Origin: CAVSUR01 sp963846005
GTDB lineage: Bacteria > Actinomycetota > Actinomycetes > Streptosporangiales > Streptosporangiaceae
Length of the DNA stretch: 64,000 nucleotides
Direction: 5' to 3'
NCBI GenBank assembly: GCA_963846005.1
Contig: CAWJUH010000007.1
Coordinates: 186,001 to 250,000, forward strand
Positions 1 through 7,641 of the stretch are shown here, one piece after another. Under the pieces are notes generated by a model. It did not search any database, was not told the DNA's origin, and worked only from the letters and a program-made list of their open reading frames with translations. Position numbers and translations under genes: made by a program. Each line of letters begins with the position of its first letter. The stretch's first letter is position 1.

Positions 1-110
1 TGCGCGAGCTGGCGCTGGCCGCGCCGGGCGCGGTGCGGGCGCTGGCCGGGCGCGAGGTCCGCACGGTGATCGTGCGCGAGCCGAAGCTGGTGAACATCGT
101 CCCGGCCTGA
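1..110 (+). CDS. leuS: Probable leucyl-tRNA synthetase, C-terminal end (partial)
   Basis: Only the last 35 codons are present, read in the frame that starts at base 3 and stops with TGA at 108-110. The peptide ends REVRTVIVREPKLVNIVPA. A basic stretch followed by a KLVNIV-type ending is characteristic of the C-terminal domain of bacterial leucyl-tRNA synthetases, which charge tRNA-Leu in the cytoplasm. The gene enters from the left edge and converges on lexA. The identification rests on this short tail only, so it is moderate; the start and the catalytic core lie outside the window. Confidence 0.6.
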   Translation, partial: RELALAAPGAVRALAGREVRTVIVREPKLVNIVPA

Positions 111-112
111 CC

Positions 113-142
113 GGGCTGCGCAGGCCGGGACCGGCGCAGCCC
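113..142. terminator. Inverted repeat between convergent leuS and lexA
   Basis: A perfect 9-bp inverted repeat (GGGCTGCGC at 113-121 and GCGCAGCCC at 134-142, 12-nt loop) begins just after the leuS stop codon. No T tract follows, which is usual for high-GC actinobacteria. It could end transcription from either side. A short direct repeat (about 17 bp, two copies) follows at 165-198. Confidence 0.4.
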
Positions 143-209
143 GCCCGGTCAGCCGCGGCACCGGGCCGCAGTACACCCGGGCCGCGGTACACCCGGTCAG
201 GCGCGCAGC

Positions 210-1049
210 TCAGACCTTGCGCAGTACCGCGACGACCTTGCCGAGGATGTCGGCCTCGTCACCGGGGATCGGCGCATAGGCCGGGTTGTGCGGCATCAGC
301 CAGACGTGGTCGTTCGAACGGCTAAAGGTCTTCACCGTGGCCTCGCTGTCGATCATCGCGGCGACGATCTCGCCGTTCTCCGCGACCGGCTGCTGGCGGA
401 CGACCACCCAGTCCTGGTCGTTGATCGCGGCGTTGATCATCGAATCGCCCTTGACCCGCAGCAGGAAGAGGTTGCCCTCGCCGACCAGCTGCTTGGGCAG
501 CGGGAAGATCTCCTCGATGTGCTGCTCCGCGGTGATCGGGCCACCGGCTGCGATCTGGCCGACGAGCGGCACGTAGACAGCCTGCTGGGAGGTGATGTCC
601 ATGCCGTCCGCGGGAATCTCTTCGAGTTCCGGCTCGGGCCGCACCACCGGGTGGCCGGGCAACCGCACCTCGACGGTCCGCGGACGGCCGGCGTCGCGGC
701 GCAGGTAGCCCTTGTTCTGCAGCGTCGAGAGCTGGTACGACACGCTGGAGGTGCTGGTCAGGCCGACCGCCTCGCCGATCTCGCGCATCGACGGCGGGTA
801 GCCGCGCCGCTGCACTGATTCCCTGATCACCTGGAGCACCTTGCGCTGGCGCCAGGTCAGCACGTGATCGGGATCCGGCTGGTCCGGCGGCTCGGTGACC
901 ACGGCGGGCACGGTGCCCTTCGGCTTGCGGCCCGGTCTGCCCCGCGGCCGCTGGCCCGATGTGCCGCCGGCCGGCGCTGCACCTCCGGCGGCACCTCCAG
1001 GGGAGGTCGAGGGCCCCCGGGCACCCATGTCTGCGCTGACGTCGTCCAT
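210..1049 (-). CDS. lexA: LexA repressor, SOS response (paralog 1)
   Basis: Transcriptional repressor of the DNA-damage response that inactivates itself by RecA-stimulated cleavage. A low-complexity N-terminus (residues 1-60) is followed by the LexA winged helix (about 63-118). The S24 peptidase domain has the cleavage site A168-G169 in GQIAAGG, the nucleophile S203 (GDSM) and the general base K240 (ATVKTF). The start ATG at 1049 is chosen because GGAGG lies 7 nt upstream; the open frame continues to 1418 but crosses the regulatory region. At 279 aa it is longer than E. coli LexA because of the N-terminal extension. It is divergent from a LysM gene, and a near-perfect LexA box lies 63 bp upstream, indicating autoregulation. 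Confidence 0.95.
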   Translation of the reverse strand: MDDVSADMGARGPSTSPGGAAGGAAPAGGTSGQRPRGRPGRKPKGTVPAVVTEPPDQPDPDHVLTWRQRKVLQVIRESVQRRGYPPSMREIGEAVGLTSTSSVSYQLSTLQNKGYLRRDAGRPRTVEVRLPGHPVVRPEPELEEIPADGMDITSQQAVYVPLVGQIAAGGPITAEQHIEEIFPLPKQLVGEGNLFLLRVKGDSMINAAINDQDWVVVRQQPVAENGEIVAAMIDSEATVKTFSRSNDHVWLMPHNPAYAPIPGDEADILGKVVAVLRKV

Positions 1050-1111
1050 CTTCGGGCCTCCGGCTCCGTGGATACCTGCACCGCTGACGCTAGCGGTTTC
1101 CGCCGACAATC

Positions 1112-1127
1112 TCAAACATCTGTTCGA
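1112..1127. promoter_or_regulatory. LexA (SOS) box upstream of lexA
   Basis: TCAAAC-ATCT-GTTCGA matches the actinobacterial SOS palindrome TCGAAC-N4-GTTCGA at 11 of 12 defined positions. It lies 63 bp upstream of the lexA start and reads symmetrically, so it fits autorepression of lexA. Confidence 0.8.
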
Positions 1128-1214
1128 CCGCCGCCAAACTGTCGGACCCTCTGGATAGAACAGGTACCGCAGTTCCGTTCGATCGAATGTGTAAACGATA
1201 GAACAGAGATACGA

Positions 1215-1230
1215 TCGAACTGTCATTCGA
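1215..1230. promoter_or_regulatory. LexA (SOS) box upstream of the LysM gene
   Basis: TCGAAC-TGTC-ATTCGA matches the SOS palindrome at 11 of 12 positions and sits 17 bp before the ATG of the LysM gene. A weaker half-site copy (8 of 12) is at 1183-1198. The position implies direct LexA control of the divergent gene. Confidence 0.8.
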
Positions 1231-1246
1231 CACGCGGGAGGTTCTG

Positions 1247-2137
1247 ATGGAGCTGACGGGCACGGCGCGGGCCCTCGATCGGGCGGCCGGGTACGCTGGC
1301 CGGCCATTCCCGGCGAATGGCGGCAGGGCCGCGGAGAACGCCGCACCCCTGGTGATTGTGCTGGCCGATCGCGTGTCGCGCGGCAATGGCACGGGCCGCG
1401 ACACGCCCGGGACGGCAACGGGCGAGGTTTTTTCTTCCGTGGGCGGCCCGGCCGGGCGGCTTGCGGGCGGAGGGCCCGCCGATGGCCCGGCGGCTCCGGC
1501 TGGCCCGGCGGCTCTGATCAGATCACCGGTTCCGGCTGGCCCGGCGGCTCTGGCCGGATCACTGGCTCCGGCCGGGCCGGCGTCGACGTGTGCCCGGCGG
1601 GCCCCCGCTGAGGCCGCCGGCCGGGTGCCCGGCCAGCGCGTGTCCCGTACCAGGCTGATCAGGCCGGCGGCCGGGTCTGCCCGGCCCTCGCGCCTGGCCG
1701 CAGATCAGCCGCAACGGCAGGGCGCCGCCCAGTCGCAGCGCCCGGCCGCAGATCAGCCGCAACGGCAGGCCGTAAGCCAGCCCGGCCGCCAGGCGGCAGC
1801 CCGGATGGCAGTCCCCGCGGCCGCGCCGCTGCGGCTGACCCGGCGCGGCCGGATCGTGCTCGGCCTCCTGGTCGCGGCGCTGGCGACGGTGCTAGTCGCG
1901 ATGCTGACCGCCAGCCCGGCCGGCGGCGTGCCCAGGTCCAGCCATCCCGCGAGCCGGGCCGGCTATCGGGGCATGACCCAGATCGTGGTGCAGCCAGGCC
2001 AGACCCTATGGTCGATTGCCGCGGCCGCTGAGCCGGCGGCCGATCCGAGGGCGGTGATCCAGCAGATCGTGTCGGCGAACGCGCTCGGCGGCGACACCGT
2101 CCAGGCCGGCCAGCTGCTGTGGGTGCCCGGGCGCTGA
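1247..2137 (+). CDS. LysM-domain membrane protein, SOS-associated (ChiZ/DivS-type)
   Basis: A 296-aa protein with a long Pro/Ala/Gln-rich N-terminus, one membrane segment (about 203-222) and a C-terminal LysM peptidoglycan-binding domain (about 244-294). The LysM holds the QPGQTLWSIA signature and ends QAGQLLWVPGR. GGGAGG precedes the ATG at 1247. Position, orientation and the SOS box match mycobacterial Rv2719c (ChiZ) and corynebacterial DivS, which delay cell division after DNA damage; that role is inferred from context. The N-terminus is inflated by tandem repeats (36 bp at 1493-1564; 26-bp direct repeats at 1696 and 1744), so its length is probably variable. Known homologs are shorter, and a later start cannot be excluded. 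Confidence 0.75.
   Translation: MELTGTARALDRAAGYAGRPFPANGGRAAENAAPLVIVLADRVSRGNGTGRDTPGTATGEVFSSVGGPAGRLAGGGPADGPAAPAGPAALIRSPVPAGPAALAGSLAPAGPASTCARRAPAEAAGRVPGQRVSRTRLIRPAAGSARPSRLAADQPQRQGAAQSQRPAADQPQRQAVSQPGRQAAARMAVPAAAPLRLTRRGRIVLGLLVAALATVLVAMLTASPAGGVPRSSHPASRAGYRGMTQIVVQPGQTLWSIAAAAEPAADPRAVIQQIVSANALGGDTVQAGQLLWVPGR
1493..1580 (+). repeat. 36-bp tandem repeat inside the LysM gene
   Basis: Two 36-bp copies (1493-1528 and 1529-1564) plus a partial third encode Ala/Pro/Gly-rich sequence. A separate pair of 26-bp direct repeats sits at 1696-1721 and 1744-1769. All lie in the non-conserved N-terminal part. Confidence 0.7.
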
Positions 2138-2317
2138 GCGAACGCGTCCCGGTGCCGCCGGCGCTGCGGCCGGACGGCGCGACACGCCGGCCTGGCACGG
2201 CGGCGTAACACGGCGCGCGAGGCATCGCCGGCCGGCCCGGCAAGGGGCGCGGGCCCGCGGATCGGGCGCGCTGGCAACCGGCCGGATCCGGGTACTTGCG
2301 TTCCGGGGCGCCGTCGA

Positions 2318-2374
2318 CCACAATATCTAGTAGTTACACGCCTGTAGTTCTGCTACAGGTTGTGTCTGTAGTGT
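2318..2374. promoter_or_regulatory. Candidate NrdR box region upstream of nrdRJ
   Basis: CCACAATATCTAGTAG (2318-2333) carries the core CAATATCTAG, one base from the NrdR-box core CWATATATWG. A weaker second candidate ending in TAGTGT lies at 2359-2374, about four helical turns away. Between them is a perfect 7-bp inverted repeat, CCTGTAG-TTCTG-CTACAGG (2341-2359). Paired boxes ahead of nrdR-nrdJ are known in Streptomyces, so feedback repression by NrdR is likely. Confidence 0.55.
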
Positions 2375-2413
2375 GCCGTCCGCGTAGATCGGCCCGGGCC
2401 GAGGAGGTCACCG

Positions 2414-3031
2414 GTGTACTGCCCCTACTGCAGGCATCCTGACAGCCGCGTCATCGACTCGCGCACGGCCGAAGATGGCGCCGCGATCCGCCGCCGGCGG
2501 TCCTGCCAGCAATGCGGCCGCCGGTTCACCACCCAGGAGATCGTCCTGCTGATGGTGGGCAAGCGCAGCGGCACGACCGAGCCGTTCAGCCGGGACAAGA
2601 TCGTCATCGGGGTCCGGCGGGCCTGCCAGGGCCGCCCGGTCACCGAGGACCAGCTTGCGATCCTGGCCCAGCAGGTCGAGGACACGATCAGGTCGGCCGG
2701 CAGCGGCGAGGTGCCCTCGCACGAAGTGGGCCTGGCCATCCTCGGCCCGTTGCGGGAGCTGGACGAGGTCGCCTACCTCCGGTTCGCCTCGGTGTACCGG
2801 GGATTCCAGTCGCTGACCGATTTCGAAGCCGAGATCGCCGCACTGCGCGCGGACCGGCTGGCCGGCTGGCATCCGAGCGAGGCAGACCTGGAGCGGCTCT
2901 CCGGCAGCGAGAGGCCGCCGCCGCCGGATCCGCCCGCAGCCGGGCGCGGCCCGGCCGCGACCAGCGCAGCCACTGCGGACACCCCGGACGTCCCGGGCAG
3001 CCCCCGCGAGCAGCATCTCTCCGCCCGGTAG
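2414..3031 (+). CDS. nrdR: Transcriptional repressor NrdR
   Basis: ATP/dATP-sensing repressor of ribonucleotide reductase genes. The N-terminal zinc ribbon is formed by CPYC and CQQC cysteine pairs (residues 3-35). An ATP-cone domain follows (about 49-140) with the KRSGTTEPFSRDK entry and the conserved YLRFASVYRGF segment. Translation starts at GTG 2414 with GAGGAGG 7 nt upstream. The protein is 205 aa; the family is usually 150-180 aa and the extra length is an Ala/Pro-rich tail. It precedes nrdJ by 84 bp on the same strand, and NrdR-like boxes lie upstream of both. Confidence 0.93.
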   Translation: MYCPYCRHPDSRVIDSRTAEDGAAIRRRRSCQQCGRRFTTQEIVLLMVGKRSGTTEPFSRDKIVIGVRRACQGRPVTEDQLAILAQQVEDTIRSAGSGEVPSHEVGLAILGPLRELDEVAYLRFASVYRGFQSLTDFEAEIAALRADRLAGWHPSEADLERLSGSERPPPPDPPAAGRGPAATSAATADTPDVPGSPREQHLSAR

Positions 3032-3115
3032 CACCGGGACGTCATGCACATCATCGGCAGAGGGCCTGGCCGGGCCCGCGATCGGAATCCGCAGGATCCG
3101 CGAAGGGGGAACAAC

Positions 3116-6100
3116 ATGACTGAAACGGCGAGCGGGTCAGCCTCCAAGGACGGCGAGCGCGCCGCTAAGGGCCTCACCATGCGCCGTATCTACACGACGG
3201 CGGGCGTGCACCCTTACGACGAGGTGACCTGGGAACGCCGCGATGTCGTGATGACCAACTGGCGGGATGGCTCGGTCAACTTCGAGCAGCACGGCGTGGA
3301 GTTCCCCGACTTCTGGTCGGTCAACGCGGCCAACATCGTGACCACCAAGTACTTCCGCGGCGCGGTCGGCTCACCGCAGCGCGAGTCCAGCCTCAGGCAG
3401 CTCATCGACCGGGTCGTCGGCACCTACGTGGCCGCGGGCGCCAAGCACGGCTACTTCGCCACCGGCGCCGACGCCGAGATCTTCGAGCACGAGCTGACCT
3501 ACGCGCTGGTGCACCAGATCTTCAGCTTCAACTCGCCGGTCTGGTTCAACGTCGGCACCGCTTCTCCTCAGCAGGTCTCCGCCTGCCAGCCGTACCACGC
3601 GCCGGTCAGCACGCCGGACGGCCCGGTGCCGATCGGCCAGCTGGTCACCGAGTGCGCGGTGGGCGCGAAGGTCTACGACGCCCGCGGCGTCACCCGGATC
3701 CTGGCGGTCAAGGCCAACGGCACCAAGGACGTGCTGCGCGTGCACACCAGCGCGGGCCGCTCGATCGACGTCACCGCGGACCACCTGGTCTGGCGCGCGG
3801 CCGACCTGCAGGTCGGCGAGTTCACGGTGGCCGGGTTCCTGCGCCCCGGCGACCACCTGCTGCGGGTGAACCCGGAGGCCGGCGGGACCGACCGCTGGCT
3901 CGCCGACGTGACCAGGATCGAGCGCCTCGGCCCGATGGAGGTCTACGACATCCAGACCGAAAGCGGCGAGTACCTGTCGGCTGACCTGCGGGTGCACAAC
4001 TGCTTCATCCTGGCCGTCGACGACACGATGGACGCGATCCTGGACTGGTACCGGGAGGAGGGCCTGATCTTCAAGGGCGGCTCCGGCGCCGGCGTTAACC
4101 TGTCCCGGATCCGGTCCAGCAAGGAACTGCTGTCCTCCGGCGGCACGGCGAGCGGCCCGGTCTCGTTCATGCGCGGCGCCGACGCCTCGGCCGGGACGAT
4201 CAAGTCCGGCGGCGCAACCCGGCGGGCCGCGAAAATGGTCGTGCTCGACGTCGACCACCCCGACGTAGAGGAATTCATCGAGACTAAGGCGAACGAGGAA
4301 AGGAAAGTCCGCGTCCTGCGGGACGCCGGCTTCGACATGGACCTCGGCGGCAAGGACATCACCAGCGTCCAGTACCAGAACGCCAATAACTCGGTCCGGG
4401 TCTCCGACGAGTTCATGCGGGCGGTCGAGGACGCCCGCCCGTTCGACCTGGTGGCCCGCCAGACCGGCGAGCCGATCGAGCAGGTCGACGCCAAGGCCCT
4501 GTTCGCCAAGATGGCCCAGGCCGCCTGGGAATGCGCCGATCCCGGCATCCAGTACGACGGCACGATCAACGACTGGCACACCTGCCCGGAGTCGGGCCGC
4601 ATCACCGCCAGCAACCCGTGCTTCCCCGCCGGCCAGCGAGTCGTCACCGACCAGGGCCTGATCCGGATTGGCGACCTGGTCGCGCGCGCCGCGGCCGGGG
4701 AAGCCTTTGCCGTCTACACCAACGACGTGACCGCCGAGCAGGATCCGGCCGCGCGGGTCGTGGCCACGCGCCCGGTCCGGTACCTGGTGACCGGCACCAA
4801 CGAGATCGTCGAACTGCGGTTCAGCGACGGCTCGCGGCTGCGGTGCACGCCCGGTCACCGGCTGTGGACGGCCAACCGCGGCTGGGTGCACGCCGAGGAG
4901 CTGACCGACGGCGACCGGGTCGTCCGCTCGCTGCAGTACGCACCGCGAGCCGCCGCGGACCCGCGGATCCCGGCGTCCGCGCTGGCCGCAGCCAAGGCCG
5001 CACGCTCGCGTAAGCCGATCGAGCTGCCGGTCAAGTGGGACGAGGACTTCGCGCACTACCTCGGCTGGCTGGTCGGCGACGGCTGCGTGACCGACCAGAA
5101 CGCGGTCACTGTCTACGGCAGCGACGAGGACCGGGCCGAGATCCTGCCGGTGCACCGGGAGCTGATCGCCAAGATCACCGGCTTTGACGCCAAGCCGAGT
5201 GTTCAGGCCAACGGGACGCAGCAGCTGCGGGTCACCAGGGATGTGTTCATCGCCTTCGTCCGTGCCCTCGGCGTGACGAGCGGCCGTGCCCCCGCCGAGC
5301 AAGTGCCTGACGCCATCTTCGAGGCTCCCGAGGAGTCGCTGATCGGGTTCCTGCAAGGCCTGTTCGACGCCGACGGCTGCGTGGTCAGCGCGCCCAACGG
5401 AACCCGCTACGTGGGCCTGGGCAGCCGGTCGGAGGAGCTGCTGCTGGGGGTCCAGGAGCTGCTCGGGTCACTCGGCATCGCCGCCCGGATCTACCGGGGC
5501 GCCACCAAGAAGCAGAACTTCAGCTACACCCGCAAGGACGGCTCGACGGTCAGCTACGGCTCTGACGGCCCGGCCTACGACCTGCGCATCACCGGCCGGT
5601 CGCTGCGCGAGTTCGGTGCCCGGGTCGGCTTCACCCTGAACTCCAAGGCCCGCAAGCTGCTGAAGATCGTCGCGTCCACCACCGCGTACGCGAAGGATGA
5701 GACGGTGCAGATGGTCTCCCGCGAGTCCCGGGGCTTCGAGACCACCTACAACCTGACCGAGCCGCGCAACCACTCCTACATCGTCGGCGGCATCGTCGTG
5801 GCCAACTGCAGCGAGTATGTCCACCTGGACAATTCGTCGTGCAACCTGGCCAGCATCAACCTGCTGAAATTCCTGCGCGCCGACGATTCTTTCGACGTGC
5901 AGAAGTTCACCGAGGTCAGCGAGCTGGTCATCACCGCGATGGACATCTCGATCTGCTTCGCCGACTTCCCGACCGAGAAGATCACCGCCACCACCCGCGC
6001 CTACCGGCAGCTCGGCATCGGCTACGCCAACCTCGGCGCGCTGCTGATGGCCACCGGGCACGCCTACGATTCCGCGGGCGGCCGGTCGATCGCGGCGGCG

Positions 6101-7534
6101 ATCACGTCGCTGATGACCGGCACCGCCTACCGGCGCAGCGCCGAGCTGGCCGCCATCGTCGGCCCCTACGACGGCTACGCCCGCAACGAGGCCGCGCACC
6201 AGCGGGTCATGGCCAAGCACGCTGCCGCCTGCCACGAGGTCCGCACCCTCGGCGGGATGGACGAGGAAATCCTCGCCGCGGCCACCAAGGCCTGGACCGA
6301 CTGCGTGACCCTGGGCCGGACAAACGGGTATAGAAATGCACAATCTAGCCTATTGGCGCCCACTGGCACCATCGGCCTCATGATGGACTGTGACACCACC
6401 GGGGTCGAGCCGGACCTGGCGCTGGTGAAGTTCAAGAAGCTGGTCGGCGGCGGCTCCATGCAGATCGTCAACCAGACCATCCCGCGGGCGCTGAAGAACC
6501 TCGGCTACCAGCCCGAGCAGTCCGAGGCCATCATCGAGTTCATCTCCGAGCACGGCCACGTCATCGACGCGCCCGGCCTGCGGCCCGAGCACTACGAGGT
6601 GTTCGACTGCGCGATGGGGGAGCGGGCGATCAGCCCGATGGGCCACGTGCGGATGATGGCCGCGGTCCAGCCGTTCCTCTCGGGCGCGATCTCCAAAACC
6701 GTCAATCTTCCCGAAAGTGCCACGATAGGGGACATCGAGAAGATCTACTTCGAGGGCTGGAAGCTCGGCCTGAAGGCGCTGGCCATCTACCGGGACAACT
6801 GCAAGGTCGGCCAGCCGCTGTCGGTGGCTAAGGCCAAGCCGGCCGAATCGGCTGCCGACAGCGCCGCGCAGGCCGCGCCGCACGAGGTCCGGCCGGTGCG
6901 CCGCCGCCTGCCCAAGCAGCGCTCGGCCATGGTGACCCGGTTCTCGGTGGCGGGCGCCGAGGGCTACATGACCGCGTCCAGCTACCCCGACGACGGGGTC
7001 GGCGAGGTGTTCCTCAAGCTCGGCAAGCAGGGCTCGACGCTGGCCGGCGTGATGGACGCGTTCTCGATGGCGATCTCGGTCGGGCTGCAGTACGGCATCC
7101 CGCTGGAGTCCTACGTCGGCAAGTTCACCAACATGCGGTTCGAGCCGGCCGGCATCACCGACGACCCGGACATCCGGATGGCCAGCTCGGTGATGGACTA
7201 CATCTTCCGCCGCCTGGCCCTGGACTACCTGCCCTACGAGCAGCGGGCCGAGCTGGGCGTGCTGTCGGCCGCCGAGCGGTCCGCCGCGCTGGACGGCGCC
7301 GACACGACGGCCACGACGACGGAGGAGATCGACACCGTCGAGATGGCCCAGTCCGTTCCGGTGGAGAAGCCGCACCCGGCGGAGCCCGCCCCGGCCGGCC
7401 ACCAGGACATCACCGAGTCGCATCAGCGCCGCAGCGCGGACGCGCCGCTGTGCCTGACCTGCGGCACGAAGATGCGCCCGGCCGGCAGCTGCTACGTCTG
7501 CGAAGGCTGCGGCTCCACCAGCGGCTGCAGCTAG
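3116..7534 (+). CDS. nrdJ: Adenosylcobalamin-dependent (class II) ribonucleotide reductase with two inteins
   Basis: Reduces ribonucleotides to deoxyribonucleotides using coenzyme B12, without oxygen. The precursor is 1472 aa; removing two inteins (residues 157-295 and 502-897) leaves about 937 aa, the usual actinobacterial NrdJ size. The joined exteins restore VSA-CFILAVDD and SNP-CSEY-HLDNSSCNL. By comparison with Thermotoga NrdJ these hold a redox cysteine, the thiyl-radical cysteine (NPCSE) and the second redox cysteine 11 residues later. The C-terminus is cysteine rich (CLTCG, CYVCEGC), as expected for the disulfide-relay tail. ATG 3116 is chosen because AAGGGGG precedes it and the protein then starts MTETASG as in relatives; the open frame begins at 3044. 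Three AT-richer codon patches (near 4261, 6322 and 6695) fall on conserved motifs. Confidence 0.95.
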   Translation: MTETASGSASKDGERAAKGLTMRRIYTTAGVHPYDEVTWERRDVVMTNWRDGSVNFEQHGVEFPDFWSVNAANIVTTKYFRGAVGSPQRESSLRQLIDRVVGTYVAAGAKHGYFATGADAEIFEHELTYALVHQIFSFNSPVWFNVGTASPQQVSACQPYHAPVSTPDGPVPIGQLVTECAVGAKVYDARGVTRILAVKANGTKDVLRVHTSAGRSIDVTADHLVWRAADLQVGEFTVAGFLRPGDHLLRVNPEAGGTDRWLADVTRIERLGPMEVYDIQTESGEYLSADLRVHNCFILAVDDTMDAILDWYREEGLIFKGGSGAGVNLSRIRSSKELLSSGGTASGPVSFMRGADASAGTIKSGGATRRAAKMVVLDVDHPDVEEFIETKANEERKVRVLRDAGFDMDLGGKDITSVQYQNANNSVRVSDEFMRAVEDARPFDLVARQTGEPIEQVDAKALFAKMAQAAWECADPGIQYDGTINDWHTCPESGRITASNPCFPAGQRVVTDQGLIRIGDLVARAAAGEAFAVYTNDVTAEQDPAARVVATRPVRYLVTGTNEIVELRFSDGSRLRCTPGHRLWTANRGWVHAEELTDGDRVVRSLQYAPRAAADPRIPASALAAAKAARSRKPIELPVKWDEDFAHYLGWLVGDGCVTDQNAVTVYGSDEDRAEILPVHRELIAKITGFDAKPSVQANGTQQLRVTRDVFIAFVRALGVTSGRAPAEQVPDAIFEAPEESLIGFLQGLFDADGCVVSAPNGTRYVGLGSRSEELLLGVQELLGSLGIAARIYRGATKKQNFSYTRKDGSTVSYGSDGPAYDLRITGRSLREFGARVGFTLNSKARKLLKIVASTTAYAKDETVQMVSRESRGFETTYNLTEPRNHSYIVGGIVVANCSEYVHLDNSSCNLASINLLKFLRADDSFDVQKFTEVSELVITAMDISICFADFPTEKITATTRAYRQLGIGYANLGALLMATGHAYDSAGGRSIAAAITSLMTGTAYRRSAELAAIVGPYDGYARNEAAHQRVMAKHAAACHEVRTLGGMDEEILAAATKAWTDCVTLGRTNGYRNAQSSLLAPTGTIGLMMDCDTTGVEPDLALVKFKKLVGGGSMQIVNQTIPRALKNLGYQPEQSEAIIEFISEHGHVIDAPGLRPEHYEVFDCAMGERAISPMGHVRMMAAVQPFLSGAISKTVNLPESATIGDIEKIYFEGWKLGLKALAIYRDNCKVGQPLSVAKAKPAESAADSAAQAAPHEVRPVRRRLPKQRSAMVTRFSVAGAEGYMTASSYPDDGVGEVFLKLGKQGSTLAGVMDAFSMAISVGLQYGIPLESYVGKFTNMRFEPAGITDDPDIRMASSVMDYIFRRLALDYLPYEQRAELGVLSAAERSAALDGADTTATTTEEIDTVEMAQSVPVEKPHPAEPAPAGHQDITESHQRRSADAPLCLTCGTKMRPAGSCYVCEGCGSTSGCS
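3584..4000 (+). mobile_element. Mini-intein 1 in NrdJ (139 aa, no endonuclease)
   Basis: Begins with Cys (CQPYHAPV, block A) and carries a block B-like VTADHLVW. It ends with SADLRVHN followed by the extein Cys (+1). Only 139 residues separate the splice sites and no LAGLIDADG motif is present, so it is a splicing-only mini-intein. The canonical penultimate His and terminal Asn are kept. It interrupts the conserved VSAC redox-cysteine site. Confidence 0.92.
4619..5806 (+). mobile_element. Intein 2 in NrdJ with LAGLIDADG homing endonuclease (396 aa)
   Basis: Begins CFPAGQRVV and has block B CTPGHRLW. The two endonuclease motifs are YLGWLVGDGCV and LQGLFDADGCV (blocks C and E), followed by block F/G sequence ending NHSYIVGGIVVAN and then the +1 Cys. 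Both aspartate-bearing helices look intact, so it may still be mobile. The penultimate residue is Ala rather than the usual His, a known but less common variant. The insertion lies between Pro and the radical Cys of NPCSE. Confidence 0.92.
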
Positions 7535-7540
7535 CTGCAG

Positions 7541-7582
7541 GCCCCGCGGGTGGCGAGCCGCATCCCCCGCCACCCGCGGGGC
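7541..7582 (+). terminator. Terminator hairpin after nrdJ
   Basis: A perfect 15-bp inverted repeat (7541-7555 with 7568-7582, 12-nt loop) starts 6 nt after the nrdJ stop codon. It is very GC rich, with no T run. Confidence 0.75.
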
Positions 7583-7629
7583 TGATCCAGGTCGTCCGGC
7601 CCTCTTTAGGGAGGCGAAGCCGCTGATGC

Positions 7630-7635
7630 TAATAT
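7630..7635 (+). promoter_or_regulatory. -10 element of vapB, leaderless
   Basis: TAATAT ends 6 nt before the vapB ATG (7642), and there is no ribosome-binding site. This is the geometry of a leaderless actinobacterial mRNA starting at the A of ATG. The direct repeat ATGCT-AAT-ATGCT overlaps it and could serve as an antitoxin operator. Confidence 0.6.
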
Positions 7636-7641
7636 GCTTTT

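Noticed and set aside
3371..5356. 661-codon minus-strand open frame opposite nrdJ
   Set aside because: It is the antisense of an unquestionable gene and its inteins, has no domain and no ribosome-binding site, and arises from GC-rich codon bias.
4619..5806. Insertion sequence or transposase inside nrdJ
   Set aside because: No terminal inverted repeats or transposase motif; splice-site residues and LAGLIDADG motifs show it is an in-frame intein.
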